From: Nocardia carnea NBRC 14403
GTDB lineage: Bacteria > Actinomycetota > Actinomycetes > Mycobacteriales > Mycobacteriaceae
Reading direction: 5' to 3'
NCBI RefSeq assembly: GCF_000308515.1
Contig: NZ_BAFV01000071.1
Location: 1-64,000, forward strand
DNA length: 64,000 nucleotides
Part shown: piece after piece, positions 54,692 to 63,870 of the stretch
Layout of the letters: every line of letters starts with the position of its first letter
Numbering within the stretch: the first letter of the stretch is position 1
Notes under the pieces: generated by a model
What the model saw: only the letters and a program-made list of their open reading frames with translations
Told to the model about the DNA's origin: nothing
Databases searched by the model: none
Position numbers and translations under genes: made by a program

Positions 54692-55636
54692 TCACCGCTG
54701 TATGGTGCGACGGAGCTGTGACAGCGACAGTCCGGGACGGTCTTCGGCTCCAAGCGCTCGAATTCCGAGTAGGGCGAGGGCGAAATCCGCGTACTCGATA
54801 GCGATCTGTTCGGGTGTTGCGGGCCCTTCGAGCCGGAACCATTGTGGTAGTGAGGTGCACATTGTCGTGATGGCCCGGCCCGCGACTCGCGCTCGGGCGG
54901 TGGTCAGGTTCGCCTCGTTCAGGGCTGTGTCGATGTCCTCGTCGAGGATGTACTGGAGTTCGTTGCGGGAGTGGGTGATCCGTCGCCGATTGTCTCGAGT
55001 CAGGCTGCGCATTTCGCTTGCTCCGATGAACGCGAGTTCGCGGTGGTGGGTGTGGAAGAGGGCGAGCGCTTCGACGACGTGGGATACGCGGTCGCGTCCG
55101 GTGTTCGCGTCGCGCCGTGCCGCGCGTACCCGCCAGTGCAGTTCGTTCATGGTCAGGTCGAGCGCTCGTACCAGCAGTTGTTGTTTGTCGCGGTAGTGGT
55201 GGTAGACGCCGGGCACGCTCATTCCGGCGCGGCGTGCGATCGAACGCATGGTCGCACCGTGGTAGCCGGTTTCGACGAAGGCGGAGATCGCCGCGGCGAG
55301 TACCGGGTCGATGTCCAGTGGCGGGAACTTCCGCCAAGCGTTGGGCGACTCGGTGCCCGGTTCGACCGGAGACCCGAGCCGGTCACGCGGTCGGAGTTTT
55401 CCGCCGGTGGGCGATTCGTGTTCGCCGACCAGCCAGGACACGGTGGTGCCGAGAACTGTCGCCAGCGCGTGTAGTCGCGGGATGGATATGCCGGTTTTAC
55501 CGTTCTCCACGGCGCTGAGGGTGGCTGGGCTGATCTCCAGCTGTTGTGCGGCCGCCCGCAGCGAGAGACCTGCCGCGACCCTCGCCTGCCGTACTCTCGC
55601 CCCGGCGTTGTGCCGATCCCCGATCGATTTACGCAT
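54692..55636 (-). CDS. XRE-TetR fusion transcriptional regulator
   Basis: 314 residues from ATG at 55636. It carries two DNA-binding heads: an XRE helix-turn-helix at about 12-68 (ARVAAGLSLRAAAQQLEISPATLSAVENG) and a TetR helix-turn-helix at about 115-160 (GYHGATMRSIARRAGMSVPGVYHHYRDKQQLLVRAL). A helical C-terminal ligand domain follows. It is divergent from an acyl-CoA dehydrogenase operon, so it probably controls fatty-acyl or related catabolism. An inverted repeat sits just upstream of its start. Confidence 0.9.
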   Translation of the reverse strand: MRKSIGDRHNAGARVRQARVAAGLSLRAAAQQLEISPATLSAVENGKTGISIPRLHALATVLGTTVSWLVGEHESPTGGKLRPRDRLGSPVEPGTESPNAWRKFPPLDIDPVLAAAISAFVETGYHGATMRSIARRAGMSVPGVYHHYRDKQQLLVRALDLTMNELHWRVRAARRDANTGRDRVSHVVEALALFHTHHRELAFIGASEMRSLTRDNRRRITHSRNELQYILDEDIDTALNEANLTTARARVAGRAITTMCTSLPQWFRLEGPATPEQIAIEYADFALALLGIRALGAEDRPGLSLSQLRRTIQR

Positions 55637-55639
55637 ATT

Positions 55640-55656
55640 GTTCAGCTTATCTGAAC
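55640..55656. promoter_or_regulatory. Inverted repeat GTTCAG-N5-CTGAAC at the XRE-TetR start
   Basis: Exact 6-bp arms with a 5-bp spacer lie directly upstream of the ATG at 55636, in the 131-bp divergent gap. The position fits autoregulation by the XRE-TetR protein. Confidence 0.45.
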
Positions 55657-55767
55657 GTTGGCTCTCCTGTCTGACCTGCGATTGACAACGTAAATGGAGG
55701 CATGTCACTCTGCTTGCATGTTGGTGGCCGAGCGAGCGTTCGGCAAACGAGATGGAGGAGCCGACCC

Positions 55768-56976
55768 GTGGCGATCGATCTGTCCCTTCCCGGCGAGGTG
55801 CAAGCACTCGTCGATCGGACCCGTAGCTTCGTTCGTGAACATGTCGTTCCACTCGAGGACGCGCACGACGGTGATATCGCCGCGGCGGGCGGTGACAAGT
55901 TCCGGGTGGAGTTGCAGCAGGCGGCGCGGGACGCGGGAGTGTTCGCGCCGCACGCGCCGGTCGAGTACGGCGGGCACGGTCTGGGGATGTCGGACCGGGC
56001 GCCGGTCTTCGAGGAAGCCGGCTATTCCCTGTTCGGTCCGACGGCACTGAATATCGCCGCGCCGGACGAGGGCAATGTACATATGCTCGCGCATATCGCG
56101 AACCCGGAGCAGAAGGCGCAGTACCTCGCACCGCTCGCGCACGGCGACGTGCGTTCGGCGTTCGCCATGACCGAGCCCGCCCCCGGCGCCGGGTCGGATC
56201 CCTCCGCGCTGACCACCCGCGCGGTCCGGGCCGAAGGCGGCTGGCGGATCAACGGCACCAAATTGTTCATCACCGGCGCGGACGGTGCTGGTTTTTTCAT
56301 CATCATGGCGCGCACCTCGGGCGAACCGGGGGAGCGGGGCGGTGCGACGATGTTCCTGGCCCCGGCCGATACCCCGGGTATCCGGGTGGGACGTCATCTC
56401 GACACGCTGGACCGGTCGATGGTCGGCGGCCATTGCGAAGTGTTCTTCGTGGATCTGCTGGTCCCGGACTCGGCGGTCCTGGGCGAGGTCGACCGGGGTT
56501 TCGAATACGCTCAGGTGCGCCTCGGACCGGCCCGGATGACACATGTGATGCGCTGGCTGGGTGCCGCCCGCCGGGGTCACGATGTGGCGGTGGCCCAGGT
56601 GGCCCGGCGTGAAGGATTCGGATCGAAACTAGGCGATCTCGGCATGGTCCAGAAAATGGTCGCCGACAACGAGATCGATATCGCCGCCACCCGTGCCCTG
56701 CTCACCCGCGCCTGCTGGGAACTCGACCGTGGCGAATCCGCCGGTAACGCCACCTCGATCGCGAAGACCTACGCGGCCGAGGCGATCTTCCGGATAGTCG
56801 ACCGCAGTATGCAGATGTGCGGCGGTCTCGGGGTTTCCGGTGACCTGCCACTGGCGCGGCTCTCGCGTGAGGTGCGCCCGTTCCGTATCTACGACGGCCC
56901 CTCGGAGGTGCATCGGTGGGCGATCGCCAAACGCACGGTCGGTGCCGCCAAACGCGCGCTGCGGGACAGCGAATGA
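55768..56976 (+). CDS. Acyl-CoA dehydrogenase
   Basis: 402 residues, GTG start at 55768 with GGAGGAG upstream. Acyl-CoA dehydrogenase features are FAMTEPAPGAGSDPSALTTRAV, GWRINGTKLFITGADGAGFFI, MVQKMVADNEIDIAATRALLTRACW and the C-terminal RIYDGPSEVHRWAIAKR. It oxidises an acyl-CoA to the enoyl-CoA with FAD. It is the first of three genes linked by ATGA overlaps, with a phosphotransferase and an SDR, a combination typical of ACAD10/11-like hydroxy-acid catabolism. Confidence 0.94.
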   Translation: MAIDLSLPGEVQALVDRTRSFVREHVVPLEDAHDGDIAAAGGDKFRVELQQAARDAGVFAPHAPVEYGGHGLGMSDRAPVFEEAGYSLFGPTALNIAAPDEGNVHMLAHIANPEQKAQYLAPLAHGDVRSAFAMTEPAPGAGSDPSALTTRAVRAEGGWRINGTKLFITGADGAGFFIIMARTSGEPGERGGATMFLAPADTPGIRVGRHLDTLDRSMVGGHCEVFFVDLLVPDSAVLGEVDRGFEYAQVRLGPARMTHVMRWLGAARRGHDVAVAQVARREGFGSKLGDLGMVQKMVADNEIDIAATRALLTRACWELDRGESAGNATSIAKTYAAEAIFRIVDRSMQMCGGLGVSGDLPLARLSREVRPFRIYDGPSEVHRWAIAKRTVGAAKRALRDSE

Positions 56977-57995
56977 ACCTACCGGGTATGGATGTCGCCG
57001 CACTCGAGCGGTACCTGCGCGCGCAGGGGATCGAGGTGCGCGGTGACCTGCGGGTGGAGCTGATCAGCGGTGGCCGGTCGAATCTGACCTTTACCGCAGC
57101 CGACGACGTATCGCGATGGGTGGTCCGCCGCCCACCTGTATCAGGACTCACCCCGTCGGCACACGATATGGCCCGCGAATACACGGTGACCGACGCGCTA
57201 CAGACCTCTGCGGTACCTGTGGCGAAAACGATCGCGTTCGACGCGGAAGGTACCGCGCTGGGCGCACCGATGACGGTCGTCGAATTCGTCGACGGGACCG
57301 TGATCCGCGACCAGGACGACCTCGCCGCGCTCAGTGATGAGCAGGTGAGTGCTGCCGTTGCGGAGCTGGTGCGGGTACTCGCCGAGTTGCACGCGGTGGA
57401 TCCCGCGGCGGTGGGGCTGGAAAAGTTCGGCCGGCCCGCAGGGTTTCTCACCCGTCAGGTGAATCTGTGGGCCTCCCAATGGGAGCGGGTCAAAACCCGT
57501 GAACTCGCCGATGTCGCGGCCCTGCACGCGGCACTGGTGGACGCAGTACCCGCGGAATCGGCGGCCTCGATCGTGCACGGCGACTTCCGTATCGACAACA
57601 CCATTCTCGACTCGGCCGACCCCGGCCGGGTGCGCGCGGTGGTCGACTGGGAACTGTCCACCCTCGGTGATCCGCTCACCGACGCCGCGCTGATGTGCGT
57701 GTACCGGTCGCCGGTGTTCGACCTGGTCCTCGGCTCCCGTGCCGCGTGGACCAGCGACCGGATGCCCGCACCCGACACACTCGCCCAGGCCTATGCCACC
57801 GCATCGGGTCGCGACCTCGGCAACTGGGGCTTCTATCTCGCCCTCGCCAATTTCAAACTCGGCGTGATCGGCGAAGGTATCACCCACCGGGCCCGGCACG
57901 GTTCGGACGCGGGTTCGGCCGCCGGACGAGCGGCCGAAGCCACCCCGGAGTTCATGGCGGCCGGGCTGCGCGCATTGAAAGGCGGCCCGAAATGA
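56973..57995 (+). CDS. Phosphotransferase (APH/ACAD10-like kinase family)
   Basis: 340 residues from ATG at 56973 (ATGA). Aminoglycoside-phosphotransferase fold: SGGRSNLTFTA loop near 34, VRRPP, HGDFRIDNTILD with the catalytic Asp at about 206, and VVDWELSTLGDPLTDAAL. In animal ACAD10/11 and bacterial counterparts such kinases phosphorylate 4-hydroxyacyl-CoA ahead of the dehydrogenase. The gene order here supports that, as an inference. Confidence 0.92.
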   Translation: MNLPGMDVAALERYLRAQGIEVRGDLRVELISGGRSNLTFTAADDVSRWVVRRPPVSGLTPSAHDMAREYTVTDALQTSAVPVAKTIAFDAEGTALGAPMTVVEFVDGTVIRDQDDLAALSDEQVSAAVAELVRVLAELHAVDPAAVGLEKFGRPAGFLTRQVNLWASQWERVKTRELADVAALHAALVDAVPAESAASIVHGDFRIDNTILDSADPGRVRAVVDWELSTLGDPLTDAALMCVYRSPVFDLVLGSRAAWTSDRMPAPDTLAQAYATASGRDLGNWGFYLALANFKLGVIGEGITHRARHGSDAGSAAGRAAEATPEFMAAGLRALKGGPK

Positions 57996-58741
57996 CCGGC
58001 GCCACCATGAAAACCGCACTCATCAGCGGCGCAACCCGCGGTATCGGCCTGGGTATCTCGACACTTCTCGCCCGGCAGGGCTACGCGCTGACACTCACCG
58101 CTCGCGATGCCGAGCGCCTGGACGCGGTCGCCGCCGAGCTGCGTGCGGCCGGCGCCGCCGATATCGTGACGGTCGCTGCGGATATGGCCGACGGTGACGG
58201 TATCGAGCGGGTGCTGGGCGCGCATTCGGAGCGCTTCGACACGATGTCCGCCCTGGTCCTCAATGCGGGAGTCGGTACCGCCGGCGCGCTCGCCGATGCC
58301 TCGATGCGGCGTTTCGACAAAACCCTGGCCGTGAACCTGCGCGCACCGGTACAGCTCATCCAAGGTGCTCTGCCGATGCTGCGGGCAGGCGCGGCGGCCG
58401 ACCCCGGCCGCGGCGCGAAGGTGATCGCACTCGCCTCGATGGCAGGTGTATACGCCGAGGCCGGATTGGCGGTGTACGGCGCGGCCAAGGCGGCGCTCAT
58501 CTCGCTGATCGCGACCTTGAACGCCGAAGAATCACCCAACGGCGTCACGGCCACCAGCATCGCACCCGGCTACGTGGACACCGAGATGAGCGCATGGATC
58601 CACGACCGCATCCCGCCCGAACGGATGCTGGCCGTGAACGACGTGGTCGAGATGGTCGACGCGCTGCTGCGGCTGTCCTCACGTGCGGTCGTACCGAATA
58701 TCGTGATGTCGCGCGCCGGAACCGACGGATTCCACGCATAA
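57992..58741 (+). CDS. SDR family oxidoreductase
   Basis: 249 residues from ATG at 57992 (ATGA overlap). SGATRGIG is the cofactor loop, NAGVG follows, and catalytic Ser-Tyr-Lys is seen as ASMAG with YGAAK. ATSIAPGYVDTEMSAW closes the substrate loop. It is the third gene of the acyl-CoA dehydrogenase operon and likely acts on a hydroxy or keto intermediate. Confidence 0.94.
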   Translation: MTGATMKTALISGATRGIGLGISTLLARQGYALTLTARDAERLDAVAAELRAAGAADIVTVAADMADGDGIERVLGAHSERFDTMSALVLNAGVGTAGALADASMRRFDKTLAVNLRAPVQLIQGALPMLRAGAAADPGRGAKVIALASMAGVYAEAGLAVYGAAKAALISLIATLNAEESPNGVTATSIAPGYVDTEMSAWIHDRIPPERMLAVNDVVEMVDALLRLSSRAVVPNIVMSRAGTDGFHA

Positions 58742-58864
58742 CGGACAGGGCGAGCGGGCGGGAATTTCCGGGACTGTCGGCTGCGGCCCGCTGCTCGTGG
58801 GCGCGGGTGTCCCGGTCCTCGAACTTGCCGATGAGCAGGCATCTCTGGAACAGGCATACCTCGA

Positions 58865-59143
58865 ATTGACCTCGGCCGACAGTGAATAGTCGACCGCGCG
58901 GCGCATGACCTCGGCTTCTTGTTCCAACTGACGGATTCGTTTACGCGCTTCGCGTAGCTCGGCCGACTCATCACGGGTGGCGCCGGGCCGGTGACCGTCT
59001 TCGATATCGGCTTGTCTGAGCGAGTTCTTCACACAGCTCTGCGAGATTCCGCAATCCTTGGCGATCTAGGTCAACGAGATCTCGCCCTTGCGGGCAACCG
59101 CGACGACGTCGCGGCGGAACTCCTCGGGATACGGCTTCTGCAT
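58865..59143 (-). pseudogene. IS3-family transposase orfA remnant with in-frame stop
   Basis: From ATG at 59143 the frame reads MQKPYPEEFRRDVVAVARKGEISLT, a stop (TAG at 59066-59068), then IAKDCGISQSCVKNSLRQAD and a leucine-zipper-like helix ELREARKRIRQLEQEAEVMRRAV. This is a typical IS3 OrfA with its helix-turn-helix. TAG replaces the usual Gln codon. After about 93 codons the match ends. The flanking 58742-58864 and 59144-59296 hold no gene. Confidence 0.78.
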
Positions 59144-59296
59144 GGGGGATATCCTTCCAGCGAGGACGAACCCTCACAGGTCAGGAGTCAACCGAACTGG
59201 AGGCAGTCCCGACTTCGTGGAGGCTGCCTCCGCTGCGGTGAGAGGTGGGGTAGGTAAGCTGCAACAAGGCCGGTTGGTGGTTCGAGGGGGAGTTCC

Positions 59297-60379
59297 TTGT
59301 CAGCGATGTCACGGGTGATGTCGATAGTGGCGGCATCGACACTGCTGTCGGGATGTACGGGCGCGGTGTCGTCACCGTGGGAGCCACCGGCGGCGCCGGA
59401 AGCCCAAACATTTACGACGTTCGGCCGTCCGGTGCCCTCGGCGGATTACATCAAGTTGCAGGCGGCAGCGCAGGTGCGTTCAGTGGATCCGTGTGGCGTA
59501 CTGAATCCCGACAGCTTGTCCCGGTACGGCCCGATTATGACGGTGGGCCCCAGCCGCGCGCTGTCGGAATGCGTAATCAATATCGCGGTTGCCGGACAGT
59601 CGCTACCCGCCGATATCAAGCTCGATCTCGCGGCCAACAGTCCTTCCCCCGATGACGACACCAGGACCATCGCGGGAGAGACGGTGGCATTCGACACCCT
59701 TTTATCGACCGGGTACAGCTGCCACTACCAAGTGCCCATGCGATTCCGGTCGACCGAGACACCGGATACGGGCCCGGAAACAACAGTGCCCGACATCGTC
59801 GAGCTGCCGCCGGTTCCCTATATGTCGGTGGCGGCCTCCAGTTTCGACTCCGTCGACGGCGGTGACTGCCGTGTGGCCGAGGAAGTGATCGCCGAGATCG
59901 TGGCAACCTTCGCCGAAGACCGAGTGCCACAGCGCGACCAACACACCATGGGTATCCCGCTGGCACAGCGAAGTCCATGCGAGCTCATCGAACATTTCCC
60001 GCCCGAGTTTCCAGCGGAGCGGTTCGACGTGACCACTGCCCCGTATGAATGCAAGGCCTGGGTCGGGGGCGAAATCATCGGTGTCAGGTTCCAGGTCGGG
60101 GACGGGGACACGGCGATGCGGCCGGTGAGCGGTCAACGGGCAGAGACCATCGCGGGATACCCGGTCCTGGTCAGTGAAGACGATTGGCCGGGCGGTCCGA
60201 AGTGTGTCTTCAACTTCGCTGCCGGCCCGATATACGACGGAGTCCGCCCAGGCACGGCCGGCCCGGCCTGGGTCCGTGACGATGCCCGAGTCCAGCCGAC
60301 TGTGCAGCTGAACGGACCGTGCTCGCCGGCCCGCGCGGTGCTGCCGGCAGCACTCGAGTTGTTCGGGGCCAACCGATGA
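59297..60379 (+). CDS. DUF3558-like two-domain lipoprotein
   Basis: 360 residues; TTG start at 59297 suits the GGGGGAG just upstream, while ATG at 59306 is an alternative. The lipobox is LLSGCTG. Two similar units begin with Cys-containing motifs: SVDPCGVLNPDSL near 63 and RSPCELIEHFPPEF near 232, each followed by paired Cys. It is surface-anchored and of unknown function. It overlaps the next lipoprotein gene by 4 nt and belongs to a group of four relatives. Confidence 0.85.
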   Translation: MSAMSRVMSIVAASTLLSGCTGAVSSPWEPPAAPEAQTFTTFGRPVPSADYIKLQAAAQVRSVDPCGVLNPDSLSRYGPIMTVGPSRALSECVINIAVAGQSLPADIKLDLAANSPSPDDDTRTIAGETVAFDTLLSTGYSCHYQVPMRFRSTETPDTGPETTVPDIVELPPVPYMSVAASSFDSVDGGDCRVAEEVIAEIVATFAEDRVPQRDQHTMGIPLAQRSPCELIEHFPPEFPAERFDVTTAPYECKAWVGGEIIGVRFQVGDGDTAMRPVSGQRAETIAGYPVLVSEDDWPGGPKCVFNFAAGPIYDGVRPGTAGPAWVRDDARVQPTVQLNGPCSPARAVLPAALELFGANR

Positions 60380-61356
60380 CCCGCCTGTACGCGGCCATAT
60401 GCGCGTTGCTGGCGGCCGTGCTGCTGTCGGGATGCGCGGTCGAAGGACTGGCTGTGCCAGTCGGTTCCGGTTACCGGGCGATGCTCGGACCTGATCACGA
60501 GCGCGCGATTGCGATCCAGAGCAACCGCGATCATGCCCGCCGGCTCGATCCCTGCGCGATGGTCGACGAAGCAGCGGTCATCGCCGCAGTGGGCACACCA
60601 CGCCATTTCGGCGCCCACAATGAACCGGACGAGTGCGAACTGCGGTTCGACCGCAACACCGCGATCGGCGGCGTCGGCTCGCTTACGGTGTCGCTGACTG
60701 TAGTCGAGGACGGCAGTGGGCAGAAGTTCCAGGTCGGAGACCGTATCGCGCACACCCTCGACAGTGGCAACCTCTGCCATATCAGCCTGACCTACGACGA
60801 TATGCGGTCATTTTTCTACTCACTCAGCGGTCGCGACGACGCCGACCTCTGCGGGCAACTACGGCAGATCGTGACCGCCTCCGCGCCGCTGCTCGACCGC
60901 GCGCCGAAACGGCCGGAGTCCGCCCGCATGCCGGCCACCAAAGCGTGGACATTGGACCCGTGTGCCGCGCTGAGCAGCGCCTACGGCCTCGACCAGGAGA
61001 TCACCGTCGGTGGGATCGACCCGTTCGAATGCGACTTCCGCCTCGGGTACGAGCATCGGCCCGATGAGCTGAACCGATTCCGCATCGCCTTTTTCCATCG
61101 CTCGGAGGGCTCGGCGAATCACCCCCAACCTCATGTCCGGCGACTGCAGATCGTCGGTGTCGACGCCGCCGAGCACAGCGGAGAGAACGACTACTGCATC
61201 ATCGAAATCAACGTCGGAGCCGATAACCCGTTTCCGGTGGTCAACTACGACGGGCAACCGGAACAGTGGATCGAGGCGATGAAGGTCAGTGGTCACGGCT
61301 GCACCGAAACCCGGCGCATCGCCGTCGCCGCCGTGAAGGAATACCAGAAGAAGTAA
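60376..61356 (+). CDS. DUF3558-like two-domain lipoprotein
   Basis: 326 residues from ATG at 60376 (ATGA overlap). The signal peptide ends in LLSGCAVEG. Two copies of the RLDPCAMVDEAAV / TLDPCAALSSAYG element are visible at about 56 and 193, with partner cysteines nearby. It is co-transcribed with the preceding paralogue. The role is unknown, and the location outside the membrane is clear from the lipobox. Confidence 0.85.
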   Translation: MTRLYAAICALLAAVLLSGCAVEGLAVPVGSGYRAMLGPDHERAIAIQSNRDHARRLDPCAMVDEAAVIAAVGTPRHFGAHNEPDECELRFDRNTAIGGVGSLTVSLTVVEDGSGQKFQVGDRIAHTLDSGNLCHISLTYDDMRSFFYSLSGRDDADLCGQLRQIVTASAPLLDRAPKRPESARMPATKAWTLDPCAALSSAYGLDQEITVGGIDPFECDFRLGYEHRPDELNRFRIAFFHRSEGSANHPQPHVRRLQIVGVDAAEHSGENDYCIIEINVGADNPFPVVNYDGQPEQWIEAMKVSGHGCTETRRIAVAAVKEYQKK

Positions 61357-61373
61357 CCGGGGGACCTTCGGGA

Positions 61374-62486
61374 TCAGGTAGGCGGCGCGGCGCGGTAGGC
61401 GGCGATGATGGCGGAGGCTACTTCATCGAGTCGTGGGCAGTCGTCACGTGCAGTGAGTTCGACGACGTCGACCCAATGGTCCGAGAATGCCCAATAGTCG
61501 TCGGTCGGGGGACCGTCTGCGTCGATATCGACGACGCGTGGATCGGTTTCGCCCAGGTAGATATCGAGCGAGCAGGTATCGGACTGCACGGCACGCACAC
61601 CGTCGATGGTCCTGACCGGGTAGTCGAGTACGTGGGCGTGGAAGAGCATGTCGAGTGTTTTCTGGGTGTTTGTCCAGCCGTACTGGGTCGACTCGTCTTC
61701 ACCGTCGAATCGGAATTCGCAGGTGGAGGCCACGAGGCCGGTGAAGATCTGCCACCGGGAGTAGTCGATATCGAGGTGGTCCAGCGCGGCGCAGGGGTCG
61801 ATGTTCGCCAATGGTGTGTTGAACCCGTGGGTGGTGTCGCGTCGCAGGGGCGTTGTGTCGAGTGTCGGTAGCGCTGCGGCGACGAAGTCGAGTCCTTCGT
61901 CGCAGGCGTTGAGTTCGTGACCGAACCCTTCGGGGCCGTCCTTGGAGTGCACCCAATAGCTGAAACCGCGCTCACGATACGGAACGGTGATGAGGCACCC
62001 CAGCCCAGCCTGTGTGTTGACCGGCAACCCGTTCACTGTGGCGTTGGCCGGCTCGGCGCTGCGGGAACTCAGGTCCGCCACCACCTTGTAGATCCCTTTC
62101 TCGGTGACCGACGGCCTGAACACGACCTGGCATTCGGAAAAGGCTTGTGCGCCCCCGAAGTAGGTCGGGGCGCCGAGTGTGGCAATGGCTGCGTCGTTGA
62201 TGAATCCGCACGGGTCGAGCATCCGGACGTGATCGCGCCAGAGCACGTTGTCCAGGTCCTCATGGCCGAGCTGGTCTCGATAGGTGCCGGCAAAACCCGC
62301 CGGCAGCGGATATCCCTGCACCGTCGACGTGCATCCCACCAGGGTCGTGACACACAGCATGACGACGGCGGCGATCGTGCTGATCCTGGCGAACTGCGGT
62401 TTCGGAAGACTCCCCACACCCGTAACACTATCCGGCTGTGGGGGCGGGATGGTGACAGTGGGACGACTCCTGTCTAGGCTCGGCAC
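61374..62486 (-). CDS. DUF3558-like two-domain lipoprotein
   Basis: 370 codons from GTG at 62486; GTG at 62417 is the alternative and gives a more usual signal peptide before the lipobox LVGCTS. MLDPCGFINDAAI and NIDPCAALDHLDI mark two repeat domains, with matching cysteines. It lies 13 nt within the end of its upstream paralogue, so the two are one leftward transcript, convergent with the previous pair. Confidence 0.82.
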   Translation of the reverse strand: MPSLDRSRPTVTIPPPQPDSVTGVGSLPKPQFARISTIAAVVMLCVTTLVGCTSTVQGYPLPAGFAGTYRDQLGHEDLDNVLWRDHVRMLDPCGFINDAAIATLGAPTYFGGAQAFSECQVVFRPSVTEKGIYKVVADLSSRSAEPANATVNGLPVNTQAGLGCLITVPYRERGFSYWVHSKDGPEGFGHELNACDEGLDFVAAALPTLDTTPLRRDTTHGFNTPLANIDPCAALDHLDIDYSRWQIFTGLVASTCEFRFDGEDESTQYGWTNTQKTLDMLFHAHVLDYPVRTIDGVRAVQSDTCSLDIYLGETDPRVVDIDADGPPTDDYWAFSDHWVDVVELTARDDCPRLDEVASAIIAAYRAAPPT

Positions 62487-63634
62487 CGGGCCATCGCGGG
62501 ATACCGGGAGCGGTTCGCTTCACAATGGGTGTTGTAGAGGTCGACGATCGTTTCGGCCATCTCGCGGGCCGCGTCGCACCCGCTTTCGTCGACAGCGACA
62601 TGGATCATGTGCCCCAGAGACACCTCACCGCCGGTATCTTCAGGTCGAGCGTCGGGGTCTGCGGCGATAACGATCTGGCAGAACGAGGGATTGCGGTACT
62701 TGTTGCCGCGCGTTTGAACCGCGGGGTGGCCGCCGACGGTGATCCGGGATTCTTCTTTGCGGTAGGCGCCCGGTTCCAGGGCTGCGGACACGACGCCGAA
62801 GGTGTACCACACGTGATGGGCATTGGCGTGATTGTCCGGATCGGTCACGAAATTGCACTGCCAGCCGAAAGAGTCGGCGTGGGGGTAGAACCGCAGGGTA
62901 GGCGCCCCTGCGGCCTCCGTGGACAGAACCGCGCACGGATCCAGGGTCGCCAGCGGATGATTCACCTGGGCGTGAGCCGGGAACGAGGGATGCTCCGTGA
63001 ACGGCGGTGCGTCGGCGCGCTGTGGTAGCTCGTCAACGGGCAATGCCGTTAGTGGGATACCCGCTGTGGCGACGGCTTGTGCGGTAGGGCAGAGGTCTTC
63101 ACGAGGTTCACGGCCGGAATCCATCAGGCCCCCTGGGGCGCTCACTCTGTATGCCAGGCCGATGTGTCGGGCTTCGTCGAACATGATGAGAGCGGTGCAG
63201 AAATCCGGAGTCGCGCTGATCCGGATCGGTGTCCCCGCCACCGGAGTGCCATAGGTGCCGGTGCTCGTCGTGAACTCGACGGAGACTTCCCGGATCTGCA
63301 ACGGTCCTGCGGGTGGGGAGAATCTGCTGCTGCATTCTCCGTATGTGTTGTTCGCGCCGATATAAGTCGCCGGTCCGATCGAGGCGAGGACATCGGTATC
63401 GAGAAGACCGCAGGGATCCATCGCCCGCATCGACGCGCGATAAGGCAGTGCGGCTTTCTGGTCCGCGGTCAGGAAGTCCGGATAGGGCAAGGCTGTTGGG
63501 GTGGTATCGGAGGCGGCCGCGGGTTGCGGTGGCGCAGACGATGTCGAGCAACCTGTTACACCCACACCCAGTAGGATTGCGACCGCCATCGCAGCAGACC
63601 GGAGAATTCCTGAACGGAATGATCGAAATGGCAT
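62474..63634 (-). CDS. DUF3558-like two-domain lipoprotein
   Basis: 386 residues from ATG at 63634. The lipobox is GVTGCST. AMDPCGLLDTDVL near residue 72 and TLDPCAVLSTEAA near 230 mark two domains, with extra cysteines as in the other three proteins. It is the leftward partner of the preceding gene. The proteins are probably exported binding or envelope proteins; family members in mycobacteria and Nocardia lack a known function. Confidence 0.88.
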   Translation of the reverse strand: MPFRSFRSGILRSAAMAVAILLGVGVTGCSTSSAPPQPAAASDTTPTALPYPDFLTADQKAALPYRASMRAMDPCGLLDTDVLASIGPATYIGANNTYGECSSRFSPPAGPLQIREVSVEFTTSTGTYGTPVAGTPIRISATPDFCTALIMFDEARHIGLAYRVSAPGGLMDSGREPREDLCPTAQAVATAGIPLTALPVDELPQRADAPPFTEHPSFPAHAQVNHPLATLDPCAVLSTEAAGAPTLRFYPHADSFGWQCNFVTDPDNHANAHHVWYTFGVVSAALEPGAYRKEESRITVGGHPAVQTRGNKYRNPSFCQIVIAADPDARPEDTGGEVSLGHMIHVAVDESGCDAAREMAETIVDLYNTHCEANRSRYPAMARCRA

Positions 63635-63870
63635 AAGCCCCCCTGTATCTCACATTGAACGACACCTACGGTACCCAACCGTCGACCCGCGATCCCTCAT
63701 CGGCCTGGCTTGGAGGTAGGTCCGGCGCCACGGTGACGGTACTTTCGCTTCGTAACGCTCGGCTCGTTCTCTATGCGCGGATCATCGAGTGCGAGGCGGC
63801 GCTCAACATCAGTGCGAATAAAGCCATGGCGGGTGTACTGACGTTCAGCGGGAGTGTCCTATCGATTTCG

